A DNA stretch of 64,000 nucleotides from SKPT01 sp040905445 (GTDB taxonomy: Bacteria > Planctomycetota > Phycisphaerae > Phycisphaerales > Phycisphaeraceae): the NCBI GenBank assembly GCA_040905445.1, contig JBBDRN010000020.1, positions 248,001 through 312,000 of the forward strand, written 5' to 3'. Under the pieces are notes generated by a model, which worked only from the letters and a program-made list of their open reading frames with translations, was not told the origin of the DNA and did not search any database. The first letter of the stretch is position 1, and each line of letters opens with the position of its first letter. Positions 39,751-46,979 of this stretch are shown here, one piece after another. Both the position numbers and the translations under genes were made by a program.

Positions 39751-41172
39751 TCACGAGTTCTGAAAGATGCGAAGCTGATGGCGCTCGAGGTCGAGCTTGT
39801 TGACCGGCCGATCGGGCTCGATGCGGTACTGGCCCGACCAGCACGCGTGACAATAGCTGCCCGCCGGCCGGCTGACACACGAAAGCATGCCGTCGAGGGA
39901 AAGAAAGGACAGGCTGTCCACGCCCAGGTACTGCCGGATCTGCTCGACGGTCCGGCTGTTGGCGATGAGCTGCGACGGGTCCGGGAAATCGATGCCGAAG
40001 TAGCAGGCGTTGCGGATCGGCGGGCAACTGATGCGCAGGTGGATCTCCTTGGGCCCGGCGCGGCGGATCTGCGCCATCTTCCCCTTCGTCGTCGTCCCGC
40101 GCACGATCGAGTCGTCCACCACGATGATCCGCTTGTCGCGGATCAGCTCGTCCACCACGTTGAGCTTCAACTGCACCGCGCTGCGCCGCTGCGACTGCGT
40201 CGGCTGAATGAACGTCCGGCCCACGTACCGGTTGGGCACGATCCCCTCCCGGTACGGAATGCCCGACCGCTCGGCGTAACCCAGCGCGGCGGACCGGCCG
40301 GAGTCCGGCATCGGGATGACGCAGTCGGCGTCGACCGGCGCCTCCTGCGAAAGCTTGCCGCCCATTCGCTCGCGCACCGCCTGGACCGTGTCGCCAAAGA
40401 CCCGGGAACTGGGGTTGGCGAAGTAGACGTGCTCGAAGATGCAGTGCGCGGGCGTCTGCGGCTCGGCGAAGCGGCGCGACGTGACGCCAGCGTCGTTGAG
40501 CGTCACGATCTCGCCCGGCTCAACGTCGCGCTCATAGGTCGCGTTGATCGCGTCGAACGCCACCGTCTCGCTGGCGACGCACGGCGCGCCGTCCTCGGTG
40601 CGGCCGAGCACGAGCGGCCGCCAGCCCCAGGGGTCGCAGACGGCCTCGACGCGGTCGTGAAAGAGGAAGACGAGCGAGTAGGCGCCCTGCAGGTGCTGCA
40701 GCGTCTCGGCGAGCGGGTCTTCCTTGGAAAGATGATGCGAGGCGAGCAGGACGAGGATGACCTCCGTGTCGGTGGAGGTCTGGAACATGTGGCCGCGGTC
40801 CTCGTAATGCTTGCGGAGCAGTTCGGCGTTGATGAGGTTGCCGTTGTGGCCGAGGGCGACCTGCCCGCCGACATACTCGCGCAGGAGCGGCTGGGCGTTG
40901 CAGGACCTGGAGGAGCCGGTGGTGGAGTAGCGGTTGTGGCCGATCGCGGCCGCGCCGGTGAGGGTCTTCAGGATGGATTCGGGGAAGACCTCGGGGACGA
41001 GCCCCATGCCGACGTGGGCGTGGAGGTGGCCCTGCTCGTTGACGGCGATCCCCGCCGACTCCTGGCCTCGGTGCTGCTGGGCGTAGAGGGCGGTGTAGGC
41101 GAGGTGGCCGGCCTCGTGGGAGCCCCACACGCCGAACACGCCGCACTTGTGCTTGGCTTCATCGCTGTGCAT
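39751..41172 (-). CDS. purF: Amidophosphoribosyltransferase
   Basis: 473 aa. First committed step of purine synthesis: PRPP plus glutamine to phosphoribosylamine. A short propeptide (residues 1-9) precedes Cys10, the Ntn glutaminase nucleophile (CGVFGVWG). QHRGQESAG and the PRPP-binding IIVVDDSIVRGTTT are conserved. Cysteines consistent with the 4Fe-4S form are in CIFEHVYF, SCPPIRNACYFG and SYCHACWSG. ATG 41172. Not clustered with purE or purL. Confidence 0.96.
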   Translation of the reverse strand: MHSDEAKHKCGVFGVWGSHEAGHLAYTALYAQQHRGQESAGIAVNEQGHLHAHVGMGLVPEVFPESILKTLTGAAAIGHNRYSTTGSSRSCNAQPLLREYVGGQVALGHNGNLINAELLRKHYEDRGHMFQTSTDTEVILVLLASHHLSKEDPLAETLQHLQGAYSLVFLFHDRVEAVCDPWGWRPLVLGRTEDGAPCVASETVAFDAINATYERDVEPGEIVTLNDAGVTSRRFAEPQTPAHCIFEHVYFANPSSRVFGDTVQAVRERMGGKLSQEAPVDADCVIPMPDSGRSAALGYAERSGIPYREGIVPNRYVGRTFIQPTQSQRRSAVQLKLNVVDELIRDKRIIVVDDSIVRGTTTKGKMAQIRRAGPKEIHLRISCPPIRNACYFGIDFPDPSQLIANSRTVEQIRQYLGVDSLSFLSLDGMLSCVSRPAGSYCHACWSGQYRIEPDRPVNKLDLERHQLRIFQNS

Positions 41173-41240
41173 GGGAAGGGTACGTCCGGGCGAGTGGGTA
41201 TGTTAGCAGCGGCGGCGGGCATTGTACCGGCGGGGCCCAG

Positions 41241-41305
41241 AAATCGGGTTCCGGGTTCCGGGATCGGGGATCCGCAGAGGAGGCCCGATCCCGGAACCCC
41301 GATTT
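41241..41305. repeat. Inverted repeat AAATCGGGTTCCGGG (family I)
   Basis: The left arm AAATCGGGTTCCGGGTTCCG and the right arm CCCGATCCCGGAACCCCGAT are complements with one extra 6-base unit on the left. It lies between divergent purF and the MDR gene. Confidence 0.75.
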
Positions 41306-41425
41306 CCCGCCGCACGCCTGATCCTTCTTCCGTGCGTGTCGTAAGGAGGGTAGGATCGCCCCTTAGGCCGTCATGGGGCCCTGCCGGCATCGCCGGCGAC
41401 CGTACCCTCCCCAGGAGCCACCCTC

Positions 41426-42376
41426 GTGAGCGTAGCCTCCGCCCGCACCATCCAGTACCGCCCGCACGGCGGCCTCGACCTGATCGACATCGACCCGCCC
41501 GCGCCCGGCCCCGGGCAGGTGCAGATCCAGGGCCTGGCCTGCGGGATCTGCGCCCTGGACATCCACGTCTACCAGCACGGGGCGCCCAACGGGTGCATCC
41601 CCGGCCACGAGGGCGTCGGCCGCGTCATGGAGGTCGGACCGGGCGTGCAGAGCTTCGAGCCCGGGCAGCGCGTCGCCGGGCGGGGGCTCGGCTTCGCTCA
41701 GCGGGCCAACGTGCACGCCTCGCAGCTCCTGCACCTGCCCGAGAACCACCTGCCCGACGAGCAGTGGCTCGTCGAGCCGGTCTCCTGCGTCATCACCGGG
41801 CTCGACCACTGCCAGCTCAAGGCCGCGGACCGCGTCGCGGTGGTCGGCTGCGGCTTCATGGGGCTGCTGCTGGTCCAGGGCCTGGCGCGGTCGATGATCG
41901 ACGAGCTCGTGGCGATCGACCTCGACGACGAGCGGCTGGCGCTGGCGACGACCTTCGGAGCCCACGAGACGTTCAACGCGCGGGCGGCCGACTTCGACGA
42001 CCACGCCGCGGCGTTGCGGCAGCGCGGCTTCGACACCGTCGTCGACACCACCGGCTCGCAGGCGGGGCTGGACCTTAGCTCCAAACTCGTGCGCCAGGGC
42101 GGGCGGCTGAACCTCTTCGGCTGGAACCACGGCCGGGCGGAGTTCCCAGGCGATTTGTGGCACATGGGCGGGATCACCGTGGTGAATTCGGCGCCCAACT
42201 CGCAGCTTCGCGACCCGTTCCCGCCGGCGGTGCGGCTGATCGAGAAGGGGCTGTTCGACCTCGAGCCGCTGGTCACGCACGTCGTGGAGCTGGAGGCGTA
42301 CCCGGAGCTGCTGGCCAAGGCCGCGGCCCGCGAGGATGGGTACATCAAGGGCGTCGTGCGGCTGAGCGACGACTGA
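41426..42376 (+). CDS. MDR-family (zinc-type alcohol) dehydrogenase without structural zinc site
   Basis: 316 aa. N-terminal catalytic domain with Cys in ACGICALDIHVY and GHEGVGRV, then a Rossmann domain with VVGCGFMGLLLVQG and IDLDDERL. The four-cysteine structural zinc lobe is absent, unlike the MDR gene at 32319. Start is GTG 41426 with AGGAG nine bases upstream. A family G repeat follows the stop. Substrate unknown; the context gives no clue. Confidence 0.85.
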   Translation: MSVASARTIQYRPHGGLDLIDIDPPAPGPGQVQIQGLACGICALDIHVYQHGAPNGCIPGHEGVGRVMEVGPGVQSFEPGQRVAGRGLGFAQRANVHASQLLHLPENHLPDEQWLVEPVSCVITGLDHCQLKAADRVAVVGCGFMGLLLVQGLARSMIDELVAIDLDDERLALATTFGAHETFNARAADFDDHAAALRQRGFDTVVDTTGSQAGLDLSSKLVRQGGRLNLFGWNHGRAEFPGDLWHMGGITVVNSAPNSQLRDPFPPAVRLIEKGLFDLEPLVTHVVELEAYPELLAKAAAREDGYIKGVVRLSDD

Positions 42377-42383
42377 GCCGACC

Positions 42384-42457
42384 TTCTCGCAGAGGGCGCG
42401 GAGAGCGCAGAGATCGCGGAAGAAGTAGAGATGGTTCTTCTTCTGCGGCCTCCGCGT
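42384..42457. repeat. Inverted repeat, family G copy 3
   Basis: TCTCGCAGAGGGCGCGGAGA at the left and TTCTGCGGCCTCCGCGTGGA at the right, with an inner GAAGAAG...CTTCTTC pair. It merges at its right end into a family C core (GGACCCTA) that supplies the stop of the next gene. Confidence 0.65.
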
Positions 42458-42462
42458 GGACC

Positions 42463-42969
42463 CTACTGGGCCTCGACGCGCTTGACGTAGAACATCGAGT
42501 CGGCTGCGCGCGGGCCGATCATGTGCCAGCTCAGCGGGAAGCGCGGTCCTTTTTCGACATACATCTCAAAGAGCAGACGGGCCCAGTCGAACTGGCGGTC
42601 GATGTTGGCCTCGACGCGGGCGGTGTCCGTGCCGGGGATGAACGTGGCGTTGCGGTGGTCCCAGTTGGGGTCGAGGCGGATGAGCATGTGGCCTTCGTCC
42701 CACTCGATCGGGTAGCCGTGGACGTACCCCTCGCCGGTGTTGGGCGTATGGAACCAGTAGCAGAGGAAGCGGTCCTTCTCGGCGGTGGAGGTGGACTGCG
42801 TGCCGCCGGCGAGCAGGCGTGCGTGGCTGACACGCAAGGGGACGGTGCCGAGGCGCCGGCGGGCGATCCAGGGAGTGAGCGTCTCGACGTCGAGCAGGCC
42901 GACGTGGGCCTGGTCGACGCGGAGGCGATCGGTGGCGTATCTGCGGTTGATGCGGCGTTGGCTGGCCAC
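42463..42969 (-). CDS. Conserved-looking protein of unknown function
   Basis: 168 aa from GTG 42969. No signal peptide or membrane helix. Globular, aromatic-rich core: FLCYWFHTPNTGEGYVHG, IEWDEGHMLIRLDPNWDHRN, RQFDWARLLFEMYVEKGPRF, PLSWHMIGPRAADSMFYVKR. I do not recognise the family. The frame extends to 43098 but crosses a family G repeat arm, so the start is set after it and is uncertain. The TAG stop (42463-42465) is provided by a family C repeat core. Confidence 0.6.
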   Translation of the reverse strand: MASQRRINRRYATDRLRVDQAHVGLLDVETLTPWIARRRLGTVPLRVSHARLLAGGTQSTSTAEKDRFLCYWFHTPNTGEGYVHGYPIEWDEGHMLIRLDPNWDHRNATFIPGTDTARVEANIDRQFDWARLLFEMYVEKGPRFPLSWHMIGPRAADSMFYVKRVEAQ

Positions 42970-42993
42970 GGGCCGACTCGGGGGGTTTGGGAG

Positions 42994-43036
42994 GTTCTCG
43001 CAGAGCTCGCCGAGAGCGCGCGGAGGCCGCAGAGCG
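42994..43036. repeat. Family G single arm, copy 4
   Basis: TTCTCGCAGAGCTCGCCGAG followed by GCGGAGGCCGCAGAGCGAG. It lies just upstream of the unknown minus-strand gene. Confidence 0.5.
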
Positions 43037-43104
43037 AGCCGGAGTTGTGGCCGGCGGGCGCGCGGCGGTATGGTATGTCGCCTTGACGGGGGGTGCACGG
43101 ATTT

Positions 43105-43179
43105 CAGTAAGGCCCGCTGTGCGGACCTTCGCCGGGCGCATGCAAAATCCGCGGAAGGTCCGCACAGCGGACCCTACTG
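43105..43179. repeat. Inverted repeat, family C copy 2 (26-bp arms)
   Basis: The left arm (43105-43130, with GCCCGCTGTGCGGACCTTC) and the right arm (43154-43179, with GAAGGTCCGCACAGCGGACC) match at 24 of 26 positions in complement. It ends 11 bases before the ATG of the small plus-strand gene, so it would lie in that gene's 5' region. Confidence 0.85.
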
Positions 43180-43190
43180 GGAGTGAAATC

Positions 43191-43601
43191 ATGAATCAGG
43201 CTGCGCCGCCGGCGGCGCCGACCGTGGTCGGGCGGCTGGAAGAGAAGACCGACGAGCGGATCGTGCTGGCGGTCGAGGGCACGGACTATCGCCTGCACCT
43301 GGTGCCCGCGGGGCCGATTGACGCGGCGGTGGGGGCGCGGGTGCGTGGCGTGGTGCGCATCGAGGCGCGGCGGGTGGATGTCGTGCCCGCGGGTGGGTGG
43401 TTCATCGAGCCGGTGTTCGGCCGGCCGCGGCGGGTGCAGGGGCGGATCGTCGGCGGGGACGTCGCCGCCAACGAACTGCACCTCAAGGCGGGCACGGGGC
43501 TCGTCGTCAAGCTCGAGCCGGCGCAGAGCGCGGGCGACTTCGCCGTCGGGCAGATGGTGAGCTTCGACGTCAAGGCCGGGGCGACGTTCGAGGTGGTGTG
43601 A
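43191..43601 (+). CDS. Hypothetical beta-rich protein
   Basis: 136 aa. Repeated strand patterns (TVVGRLEEKTDERIVLAVEG, VRGVVRIEARRVDVVPAGG, VQGRIVGGDVAANELHLKAG, QMVSFDVKAGATFEVV) suggest two small beta-barrel or OB-like units. No signal peptide. ATG 43191 follows GGGAGTG. Upstream lies the 26-bp-arm family C hairpin, which could affect translation. It ends shortly before uxs, with an H repeat between. Confidence 0.65.
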   Translation: MNQAAPPAAPTVVGRLEEKTDERIVLAVEGTDYRLHLVPAGPIDAAVGARVRGVVRIEARRVDVVPAGGWFIEPVFGRPRRVQGRIVGGDVAANELHLKAGTGLVVKLEPAQSAGDFAVGQMVSFDVKAGATFEVV

Positions 43602-43610
43602 GGCGGAAGA

Positions 43611-43708
43611 AAGGGGGCAGGGGGCAGACTGCAGGGGGCAGTCAAGCCAGATCGTGCGGCCCTGCTGCCTCTTTAACTGCAGTCTGCAGACTGCCCCCTG
43701 CCCCCTGT
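43611..43708. repeat. Inverted repeat, family H copy 2
   Basis: AGGGGGCAGGGGGCAGACTG at the left and CTGCAGACTGCCCCCTGCCC at the right are near-perfect complements. It lies 22 bases before the uxs start. Confidence 0.8.
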
Positions 43709-43729
43709 TCCAACCGCAGATCAACGACC

Positions 43730-44746
43730 ATGAACGACACCATCCACCGCATCCTGGTCACCGGCGGGGCGGGCTTCCTGGGCTCGCACCTGTGCGAGCG
43801 GCTGGTCGAGCAGGGGCACGACGTGATCTGTGCCGACAACTTCTTCACCAGCCAGAAGACCAACGTCGCCCACCTGCTCGAGCGGGCCAACTTCGAGCTG
43901 CTGCGCCACGACATCACCCACCCGCTGTGGCTGGAGGTCGACCAGATCTACAACCTGGCGTGTCCGGCCTCGCCGGTGCATTACCAGTTCAACCCGATCA
44001 AGACGACCAAGACGTCGGTGCTCGGCGCGATCAACCTGCTGGGCATGGCCAAGCGATGCAAGGCCCGCATCCTGCAGGCGTCGACGAGCGAAGTCTACGG
44101 CGATCCGGACGTGCACCCGCAGCCGGAGAGCTACCGGGGCAACGTCAACCCGATCGGCGTCCGGGCGTGCTACGACGAGGGCAAGCGCTGCGCCGAGACG
44201 CTCTTCTTCGACTACCACCGCCAGCACCGGCTGGATGTGCGCGTCATCCGCATCTTCAACACCTATGGCCCGCGGATGCATCCCTACGACGGGCGCGTCG
44301 TCTCCAACTTCATCATCCAGGCGCTGCGCGACGAGAACATCACGCTCTACGGCGAGGGCAAGCAGACGCGCTCGTTCTGCTACGTCGACGACCTGGTCGA
44401 CGGCATCGTGGCGATGATGGAGGCGCAGCCGGCCTTCCCCGGCCCGGTGAACCTGGGCAACCCGCACGAGTTCACGATCCGCGAGCTGGCGGAGCTGGTG
44501 ATCGAGATGACGGGCTCGAAGAGCAAGCTGGTGCACATGCCGCTGCCGGAGGACGATCCGACGCAGCGTCGGCCGGACATCACGCTGGCGGGTGAAAAGC
44601 TGGGCTGGCACCCGCGGGTGGAGCTGCGCGAGGGGCTGGCGAAGACGATCGAGTACTTCCGCGGCCTGGACCTGCGGCAGTTTCGCAAGCCGACGGATCA
44701 CACGGCGCACAAGTCGTCGCAGATGTCGGCGTCATCGAACGTTTAG
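43730..44746 (+). CDS. uxs: UDP-glucuronate decarboxylase (UDP-xylose synthase)
   Basis: 338 aa. Extended SDR: TGGAGFLGSHLCERL (NAD-binding, residues 11-25), STSEVYGDP, and the catalytic YDEGK (YxxxK). ADNFFTSQKTN and NPIGVRACYDEGKRCAETL are characteristic of UXS-type enzymes, which oxidise and decarboxylate UDP-glucuronate to UDP-xylose for exopolysaccharide or LPS. ATG 43730. A His/Ser-rich tail of about 15 residues follows the domain. A stem-loop stands downstream. Confidence 0.93.
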   Translation: MNDTIHRILVTGGAGFLGSHLCERLVEQGHDVICADNFFTSQKTNVAHLLERANFELLRHDITHPLWLEVDQIYNLACPASPVHYQFNPIKTTKTSVLGAINLLGMAKRCKARILQASTSEVYGDPDVHPQPESYRGNVNPIGVRACYDEGKRCAETLFFDYHRQHRLDVRVIRIFNTYGPRMHPYDGRVVSNFIIQALRDENITLYGEGKQTRSFCYVDDLVDGIVAMMEAQPAFPGPVNLGNPHEFTIRELAELVIEMTGSKSKLVHMPLPEDDPTQRRPDITLAGEKLGWHPRVELREGLAKTIEYFRGLDLRQFRKPTDHTAHKSSQMSASSNV

Positions 44747-44786
44747 CCGCCGTGCCCATGGCACTCGTGGGGCGCATGGCGTTCCG

Positions 44787-44808
44787 GCACCACGTTTTCA
44801 CGTGGTGC
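44787..44808 (+). terminator. Stem-loop after uxs
   Basis: GCACCACG and CGTGGTGC (8 bp) enclose TTTTCA, 40 bases after the uxs stop. No T-tract follows, so termination efficiency is uncertain. Confidence 0.4.
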
Positions 44809-44861
44809 TACGGTGCATGTGTCCGCGTCGCCCGGACGGCTCGGCAACGGGGTCGCATTTC

Positions 44862-45302
44862 ATGACGTTCAGCGCGAGCTACTACCGTGCAACGCTCCTG
44901 TTCTACATGATCGCGGTGGCCGCATATGGCGCATGGGGCGCTCTCGATGTCATCGGTGCGCCCACCGGATCACGGCACGGATTCGAGGTCGGCGGATCAG
45001 GTCTCGCAGGCGCCCTGGTCGAGGCGTTGTACCTTGGCCTTATCGGGGCGGTTGGCTTCCTGTTGGCGATGTGCCTGCTGGCCGCGCTCGGCAGGAGCGT
45101 GCGGCGGGTGGCGTACCTTGCGGCGGCGGTGCTGGGGGGGCTGTGGGCGGTGACGCTGCCGGTTGCGCTCGATCACACGATGGCCTTGGGCGGCTTTGTG
45201 CGCGGGCAGGTGGCGTTGGTGCTGGTGGCGATGATTGGCTCAATCGCCGTGTCACTGGCGTTGGAGGTTCTGATCGCGCGCCGAACGCATCCCGCGGATT
45301 GA
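44862..45302 (+). CDS. Small integral membrane protein, unknown
   Basis: 146 aa with four hydrophobic segments (YYRATLLFYMIAVAAYGAW, ALVEALYLGLIGAVGFLLAM, RVAYLAAAVLGGLWAVTLPV, QVALVLVAMIGSIAVSLALE). No motif recognised. ATG 44862 begins before the first helix. Follows uxs on the same strand, but a stem-loop separates them. Confidence 0.65.
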   Translation: MTFSASYYRATLLFYMIAVAAYGAWGALDVIGAPTGSRHGFEVGGSGLAGALVEALYLGLIGAVGFLLAMCLLAALGRSVRRVAYLAAAVLGGLWAVTLPVALDHTMALGGFVRGQVALVLVAMIGSIAVSLALEVLIARRTHPAD

Positions 45303-45464
45303 GGTTGGACGCGCGGGGCGAGTTCGGCGCCGCGTCGCCCGGAGGGCGACGGCTAACGCGGGCGCGCACGCGTGCACTGGCGCGGCTATGCTGGCGAACC
45401 CGCGCGGTGACCTGCGTGTCTCCGCGCCGGTGTGGTTTTTTCCCTTTCCCTCAGGAGATGTGCG

Positions 45465-46292
45465 ATGGCGGTCAAGACGGACCTTTTTGACCTGACGGGC
45501 AAGACGGCGCTGGTCACCGGCGGGGCGAGTGGGATCGGCAAAGGGATTGCCGCCGCGCTCGTCCAGCACGGGGCGAAGGTGCTTGTCGGCTCGCGCACGC
45601 AGGAGAAGGTCGACGCCGCCGCCCGCGAGCTCGACGCCATCGCCGACGTGTCGGGGGACGACCCGGTCGCGGCGGGCGTGGCGCTGGACGTGACCAGCCG
45701 ATCAAGCGTCGATCGCGCGGTGCGCAAGGCGGTCGACCTCTTCGGCGGGCTGCATATCGTGGTCAACTCGGCAGGGATGATGCTCAAAAAGCCGAGCTTT
45801 GAGCTGGGCGACGACGAGTTCAACGCGATCTACGACACGCACGTGGCCGGCTCGCTGCGCGTCGCCCAGGCAGCAGGGCACATCTTCCGCGAGCAGCACG
45901 AGGGGTGCATCATCAACCTCGCGTCGATCAGCTCCTTCGTGGACCTCGTGGAAGTGGCGGCGTACGCTTCGGCGAAGAGCGCGGTGCTCGGGCTGACGCG
46001 CAGCCTGGCCAACGAGTGGGCCAAGCATGGCATCCGCACCAACGCGATCGCGCCGGGGTTCGTGCCGACGGACATCAACCGCAAGATGATCGAGGGCACG
46101 GACCGCGGCCGGCGGATCATCGAGCATACGCCCATGGGCCGGTTCGGTGTGGCGGAGGAGATCGCGGGCGGGGCGGTATACCTCGCCTCGAAGGCCGGCG
46201 CGTTCGTCAACGGACATACGCTGGTGATCGACGGCGGGTATCTCGCCAGCGGCATCGGAGATAGCCTCGCCCCGTGGGAAGGCGACGGGTAA
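45465..46292 (+). CDS. Short-chain dehydrogenase/reductase (SDR), classical type
   Basis: 275 aa. Cofactor motif TGGASGIGKG (residues 18-27), NSAG, catalytic Ser in LASISS and YASAK (YxxxK), PGFVPTDINRKM, and the C-terminal VIDGGYLA. It resembles 2-deoxy-D-gluconate 3-dehydrogenase / gluconate 5-dehydrogenase enzymes, but the substrate is not certain. ATG 45465 follows AGGAG. Fits the window's theme of sugar-acid metabolism. Confidence 0.88.
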   Translation: MAVKTDLFDLTGKTALVTGGASGIGKGIAAALVQHGAKVLVGSRTQEKVDAAARELDAIADVSGDDPVAAGVALDVTSRSSVDRAVRKAVDLFGGLHIVVNSAGMMLKKPSFELGDDEFNAIYDTHVAGSLRVAQAAGHIFREQHEGCIINLASISSFVDLVEVAAYASAKSAVLGLTRSLANEWAKHGIRTNAIAPGFVPTDINRKMIEGTDRGRRIIEHTPMGRFGVAEEIAGGAVYLASKAGAFVNGHTLVIDGGYLASGIGDSLAPWEGDG

Positions 46293-46397
46293 GAGCGGCC
46301 CGCCGCTATAGGGTGCGTAGAGCGAAGCGATACCCACCTGGACCGGCTACAGAGTTGCCGACGGCTCGAACGCAGCCTGAAACCACAGGAGTTATCC

Positions 46398-46700
46398 ATG
46401 CCCCAGGCATTGAATAAGCAGCAGATCGACGCGGCGATAGGCGGCGAGCTCAAGGGGTGGAGCGTCGAGGACGACAAGCTCGTGCGCAAATTCGAGTTTG
46501 GCAGCTTCAAAGAGGCGATGAGCTTCCTGGTGCGCGTCGCGTTCGAAGCCGAGGCCCGGGATCACCACCCCGAGGTGCATAACGTCTACAAGTGGGTGAC
46601 GCTGTCGCTCAGCACGCACGACGCCGGCGGGAAGGTCACGAGCAAGGATGTGGACCTCGCCAAGGCGATCCAGGCGATCGACTGGACCCGGCACGATTGA
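46398..46700 (+). CDS. phhB: Pterin-4a-carbinolamine dehydratase
   Basis: 100 aa, normal length. Dehydrates 4a-hydroxytetrahydrobiopterin, normally to recycle the cofactor of aromatic amino acid hydroxylases. Signature ARDHHPEVHNVYKWVTLSL with the histidine pair. LKGWSVEDDKLVRKFEFGSF is the usual N-terminal strand region. ATG 46398 follows AGGAG. No phenylalanine hydroxylase gene is beside it. Confidence 0.93.
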   Translation: MPQALNKQQIDAAIGGELKGWSVEDDKLVRKFEFGSFKEAMSFLVRVAFEAEARDHHPEVHNVYKWVTLSLSTHDAGGKVTSKDVDLAKAIQAIDWTRHD

Positions 46701-46744
46701 GCTACCCGTCGGGGGGGGGGGGCGGGGTCGCGCGAGGCCCCGAA

Positions 46745-46770
46745 CGGGTGGGCAAGCCACCAGTGGCATC
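46745..46770. repeat. Family A half element, copy 4
   Basis: CGGGTGGGCAAGCCACCAGT matches the right arm of copy 3. The partner arm is missing. Preceded by a run of at least 10 Gs. Confidence 0.55.
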
Positions 46771-46979
46771 GTGGGTGCGTCACGCGGGATACCGGTGGAA
46801 TCGTCGCGTTCGGCGGGGCGGTGCTTTTAAGTGGCGGCTGGTGCAGGGACTTGACGGGCGCGGGGGGAGGCTGGACAATGTGCGTCTTGCCATCGGCGCC
46901 CGGGGCCCGGGTCGTGTCGGCTGCGCCGGCGCGGTCCGCCCGCCACTGCGGCGCCTTGTCCAGACCCGAGGCGATCCGC

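Noticed and set aside
42970..43098. N-terminal extension of the unknown gene at 42463
   Set aside because: It translates a family G repeat arm and gives Arg/Pro-rich low-complexity sequence.
46709..46770. A small gene between phhB and the FlgI-like gene
   Set aside because: Only a G run and a half copy of repeat A are seen; short frames there are shadows.
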